DNA of 64,000 nt from Chamaecyparis obtusa. Taxonomy: Eukaryota > Streptophyta > Pinopsida > Cupressales > Cupressaceae. A program made the position numbers and the translations under genes. The stretch covers positions 1,030,001-1,094,000 of the forward strand of contig BSBK01002082.1 of assembly GCA_027943335.1 (NCBI GenBank). The letters are read 5' to 3'. The notes beneath the pieces were generated by a model. That model was given only the letters and a program-made list of their open reading frames with translations. It had not been told where the DNA came from and did not search any database. Numbering within the stretch: position 1 is the stretch's first letter; every line of letters starts with the position of its first letter. Positions 60,358 through 64,000 of this stretch are shown piece by piece.

Positions 60358-60602
60358 TGGTTACAAAAAAGATATGTGATTACAATACAGAGAAGGCATC
60401 GTAAAAATATAATTTCATTTGCCCTAGCTTGACAACTTTTGCACTCAAATCCTGGATTGTGGATGAGTGGAGATGGGCAGATGTCTGGATCATGGATGAC
60501 TGGAGATGGGCGGATAGATGTAGATGGGTTGTCATCGACCCACCTAAAGTATCCACAATCATGATGGCCCTGTGATGCTCAATCTACGTTAGTTTTTATA
60601 AT

Positions 60603-60670
60603 ATAATGAATAGTATTTACATTACAAACATTAAATATAATAAATAGTATTTACATTACAAACATTAAAT
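60603..60670 (+). repeat. 34-bp tandem duplication
   Basis: ATAATGAATAGTATTTACAT... at 60603 and 60637, one mismatch. Confidence 0.9.
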
Positions 60671-60920
60671 ATATACACATTAGCAACTTTTTTTCTATTT
60701 GGACAACACCAAAATTATCGTCCAGGGTTTTCCACTATCCATGAAATCTTCATCTGGCACTGCCCACCACCACATGGACATCTTGGCACATTGAGAAGAG
60801 CCATCAAACTGATATCAATAATGCACCTATATCAACAATCCCAAAATTAAACAAAATTCATTGAGAAAAACAAAAAGTTGCAAGGCTGAATCAACCATAA
60901 TGAGTTATGACATATTGTAG

Positions 60921-60970
60921 TGTTGTCATGTTATATTTAATGTTGTCATGTTATATGTAATATTGTCATG
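60921..60970 (+). repeat. 20-bp tandem repeat, 2.5 copies
   Basis: TGTTGTCATGTTATATTTAA at 60921, then 60941 and a partial unit at 60961. Confidence 0.8.
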
Positions 60971-61360
60971 TCAACAATGTGTTATGACAAAAGAAGTGGG
61001 CAACATGGATCCTCCCAATAAAATGTATAATCAAAACTGTTTAGTTTCTGTTTGAAAGTTAGTGGAATAATGAACAGTTTAAGGGCCTGATAATATTAGT
61101 TTTCAAGTGTATTATGCTTGCAATACCTGACTATATCAACTTCTCTAGCAATCCTAACTGATTGATTGGCAATAATGTAAAGTGTTGCAATCCTTCAAGT
61201 CTCGCAAAGGGAGATGCTTCATGGTTTTCTGTAGTTTGTTACAAGATGTAGCTATATTCAATATAACAATAATGTAAAGACAACATGATAATGTACACTC
61301 ACTGTAAGGACAGTCACAAATAGACTATCATACCATTGCAAACTTGAAAACAGAAAAGAC

Positions 61361-61535
61361 GGGACCTGATGCATTATATACTATCTTTGACATTACTACT
61401 GTTCTGCTGTGAAAAATGGGACCTAATGCATTATAGACTATCTTTGACCTTACTATTATTCATGTCTACGATCTGATAGAATGGTGAAAAATGGGACCTA
61501 ATGCATTATAGACTATCTTTGACCTTACAATTATT
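61361..61535 (+). repeat. Three spaced copies of a 36-bp repeat
   Basis: GGGACCTAATGCATTATAGA... at 61361, 61418 and 61493. Spacing is irregular (57 and 75 bp). Confidence 0.8.
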
Positions 61536-61539
61536 CTGT

Positions 61540-62167
61540 TGTGTTTGAACCTCTCTGAAGTTATATTACAGTAGAAAAAACTAAAGAGAAACCTCTCAAA
61601 TGACTACTTTTGAGGTCATGTCTACAATCTGATAGAATGGTATGATAGTTTATAATGGTCATTTATCAGTGCATTATGCTGATAACCATTTAAGCAAATC
61701 ACATCCCAGGCTTGACCGCACCAATCGCAACCTTCCACAGACAAAAAATCTCAATCACAAACAAAATAGGCACTTGGAGCTCTTCTTGTTAATGCCTTTT
61801 TGACAGTGTGGGACAAAATTCCCAAGCTAAATGCTCAACCCGTTTGGTCAGGGCCTTCCATTGCTTCCACTGTGGACAAAAAACCTTAATCATGGCAGAT
61901 TGGGGGCAAATATTTGCTGAAGACTTTAGGAAAGACTAAAGTCCAAATTTATTTTGCAAAGGACCCTCTAAATGATGCTTGTGCCAACTTACATACAAAA
62001 ATAATCAAGGGCAGAGAATACAAATTATTTATAACCTAATGTGTAAATGATCCTGAAACAGTTAACAATCGGTAATTACATACAAAAATAATAAAGGCAC
62101 TTCAAGCATTGCCTGAAAAAGTGAAATGGTATCAAAAAGCAACATTTCACAAATGAGATTATAAATG
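61540..62167. other. Spacer, no gene seen
   Basis: A CTGATAGAATGG block near 61465 is repeated near 61628. Otherwise nothing recognised. It may be the 3' flank of the MYB/SANT-like gene. Confidence 0.35.
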
Positions 62168-62265
62168 GCAGATTTCACAAACTGTTTAGCAACATTGAGA
62201 TTGTAACCGCAAATTTCACAATTTGTTTAGCAACATGGTAGATTTCACAAACTGTTTAGAAACAT
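62168..62265 (+). repeat. 28-bp repeat, 3 copies
   Basis: GCAGATTTCACAAACTGTTT... at 62168, 62209 and 62238, with small differences. Confidence 0.75.
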
Positions 62266-62373
62266 TAGTTAGTTTTGATTTGAAAAACAATAGATTAAAT
62301 CCATAATTCTAATTGTTTTAATATGAAACATTAGTTTTGATTTTAAACACAAGACCTAATAAACATGAATCAA

Positions 62374-63422
62374 CTAAAGTCCAAACTTCAGTATCATATA
62401 TTGGATTCTCTCTCCTTCATTCATTGTCAAGAACAATGTGGCTGATTGCGAATCATGCATTAAATTTTCGTATGCTTCAAGCATAGTAGAGTTGCTAAGG
62501 CTAGGGATTTCTTTAAGTGCTTTATACAAATCTGCTGCATCATTTTTCAAACTAGATGTTTTATCCACTTTCAAAGGCTGTCCAAGGCCTGCTGTAAGGC
62601 CTCCAGACAGATCTTTGATCACTTCACAAATTGAATCAACGAACCTACCAATGTTCCCCTCCTCCTCTTTGGCCTCCTTGATGATGTTGAAGGGTTCTCT
62701 TTGCCGCTTGCAGTAGATTGGTTCGATGTAGGTGTATCAATAGATTCATTACCATCACTAGCCAAATCAGCAGCAGTCTCAAAACATGCATTATCCATAC
62801 CATGATAACTGAAATCTTCATCATCAATGAAATCTTCCTCCGTCTCTTGAGCTGTTGCAGCTGCAGTGGCCTCAACTATGTCATCCCCAACAATATAGGA
62901 TAATTCATTGTAGTATTGAAATGGTTGCCTCTTACACATTCTGGCATTTTTAAATTCCTTTCTTTGTATGATGGCATAACAATTGAATTCATTATTGGTC
63001 CTTCATTACTTAAAAAGATATATTCAACTTAAAAGGAGATTTGAAGACCATGTTACCTTCAAAAACTTGTCCCAAACACTATCATCAGCATCCATAGTTT
63101 GGGTAGTCTCATTCCAGGCTAAGCTACTTGTATTCCTCAAGTCTTACATAACTCTATACCCTTGTTTCCAAGTTTTCATCTTGTTCTTGAAGTTATCCTT
63201 CGATAGCTTCATTTTCAACTCATTATTGAACCTCCTTTCAATGGTTGTCCAAGCCTCTTTCTTGAAACCCCCTTCAGCTTTTTTTCCAAGCTGCACTTGC
63301 TCCTGTAGCAAGTCTAGCAACTTGTGTTCCATCTCTTTTGTCCAAAAAACCTTCTTGCAAGAAGAAGTTGCCTGGATAACTTGAACGTCACCATTCATGT
63401 TCGTGTTTACATCCATAGACAT
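62374..63422 (-). pseudogene. MYB/SANT-like DNA-binding domain protein (damaged)
   Basis: Exon 1 is 63422-63057 (ATG; MSMDVNTNMNGDVQ), followed by a probable 99-bp intron (GTAACA...AAAG), then exon 2 from 62957 to the stop at 62374. Exon 1 holds the Myb/SANT-like domain: FWTKEMEHKLLDLLQEQ, GGFKKEAWTTIERRFN, LSKDNFKNKMKTWKQGY, then SLAWNETTQTMDADDSVWDKF. Exon 2 has KRQPFQYYNELSYIVG, an acidic stretch, a nuclear-localisation-like RRPKRRR and a helical C-terminus (SLSNSTMLEAYENLM). There are two lesions: a TAA at 63146-63144 inside the domain and a 1-base frameshift in the G run near 62660. It is either a host nuclear gene copy or a transposon-associated protein. Inverted repeats abut its 5' side. 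Confidence 0.7.
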
Positions 63423-63443
63423 ACCTAATGCACACACAACATG
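63404..63443 (+). repeat. 40-bp direct repeat flanking the inverted-repeat cluster (left)
   Basis: TGTTTACATCCATAGACATA... overlaps the start of the MYB/SANT-like gene. It repeats at 63901-63940 with two mismatches. Confidence 0.85.
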
Positions 63444-63507
63444 ATAATGTACACTCACTGTAAGGACAGTCACTCTAAAGACAACATGATAATGTACACT
63501 CACTGTA

Positions 63508-63900
63508 AGGACAGTCACAAATGAGGACATCTCACAATGACTGTCCCTTGTGTAATTACCACTTTAATGTATTGCTATTGAACCACATTAATGCTTTTTT
63601 TCTTGAACAAATGAGGACAGTCACTGTAAAGACAACATGATAATGTACACTCACTGTAAGGATAGTCACAAATGAGGACATCTTACAGTGAGTGTACATT
63701 ATCATGTTGTCTTTACAATGACTATCCTCATGTGTGACTATCCTTGTCACAAATGAGGACATCTCACAGTGACTGTCCCTTGTGTGACTGTCCTCATTTG
63801 TTCAAGAAGAAAAGCATTAATGTGGTTCAATAGCAATACATTCAAGTGGCAATTACACAAGGGACAGTCATTGTGAGATGTCCTCATTTGTGATTGTCCT
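63508..63900. mobile_element. Foldback cluster with 117-bp arms and an inner 33-bp palindrome
   Basis: Outer arms 63508-63624 and 63784-63900 are inverse complements with four mismatches. Inside, 63628-63660 and 63682-63714 are perfect 33-bp arms (AAAGACAACATGATAATGTA...) around a 21-bp loop. Extra copies of the inner unit lie at 63438-63518 and at 61275-61320. No coding capacity. Confidence 0.85.
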
Positions 63901-63940
63901 TGTTTACATCCGTAGACATACCTGATGCACACACAACATG
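63901..63940 (+). repeat. 40-bp direct repeat flanking the inverted-repeat cluster (right)
   Basis: TGTTTACATCCGTAGACATA..., the second copy of the repeat at 63404-63443. Confidence 0.85.
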
Positions 63941-64000
63941 AGCTGCCCACTTCTTTTGACAAGATCAATTGCAATGTAAACAAATGCAAAGAGGCATATA

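Noticed and set aside
60380..60562. Small minus-strand gene with repeated HLHSSxIQ segments
   Set aside because: The protein repeat simply follows a short DNA repeat (TGGAGATGGGC units). No start context or family support.

Overview
The window looks like nuclear DNA of a seed plant with a large, repeat-rich genome. A gymnosperm is my best guess, but this is inference only. The evidence is plant-type LTR retrotransposon primer-binding sites, Tat-lineage Ty3/gypsy pol genes with two RNase H domains, plant LINE ORFs, a PPR gene relic and a plant MYB/SANT-like gene with an intron. No tRNA, rRNA, CRISPR array or bacterial-type operon was seen. Almost every reading frame is decayed by stop codons.

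Layout. 1-535: LTR fragment A (+). 538-7749: element B (-), a two-ORF LTR element (zinc-knuckle ORF1, and ORF2 with its own TATA box). 7750-8691: spacer with a minisatellite and GA repeats. 8692-16130: element C (-), a gag-only LTR element with 2.5-kb LTRs. About 17.1-21.45 kb and 38.47-39.56 kb: one LINE, split by element E1. 21451-38470: E1 (+), a complete 17.0-kb Tat-lineage Ty3/gypsy element whose 3' region carries an antisense, intron-containing plant-mobile-domain (PMD) gene with its own TATA box. 40038-44218: element D (-), invaded by 44219-55547: E2 (+), a second Tat element missing its 3' end. E2 was itself invaded by a solo LTR (44332-45174) and by a 343-bp TRIM (51946-52288). 56319-57501: a hAT-type non-autonomous DNA transposon. 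57.6-64 kb: a lower-repeat zone with an 88-bp tandem repeat, a foldback element, a PPR fragment, many short tandem triplications, a damaged MYB/SANT-like gene (-) and a large inverted-repeat cluster.

How the parts fit together. Target-site duplications could be read for E1 (acagg/acaag), C (cctgg/cttgg), the solo LTR (gtaag), the TRIM (gatgg) and the hAT element (gtacaggt/gtacaagt). They give a relative order: LINE before E1, and D before E2 before the solo LTR and TRIM. E1 and E2 have the same order of gag, aspartic protease, G-patch-like linker, RT, RNase H, second RNase H and integrase.

The most interesting object is the antisense PMD gene of E1 (36705-34366). It has three exons, canonical splice sites, a preserved frame over 595 codons and a TATA box about 75 bp upstream of its ATG. 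Its first intron carries a swarm of GTGTCRCGYGACAC-type palindromes that also occur in the sense leader of the same element.
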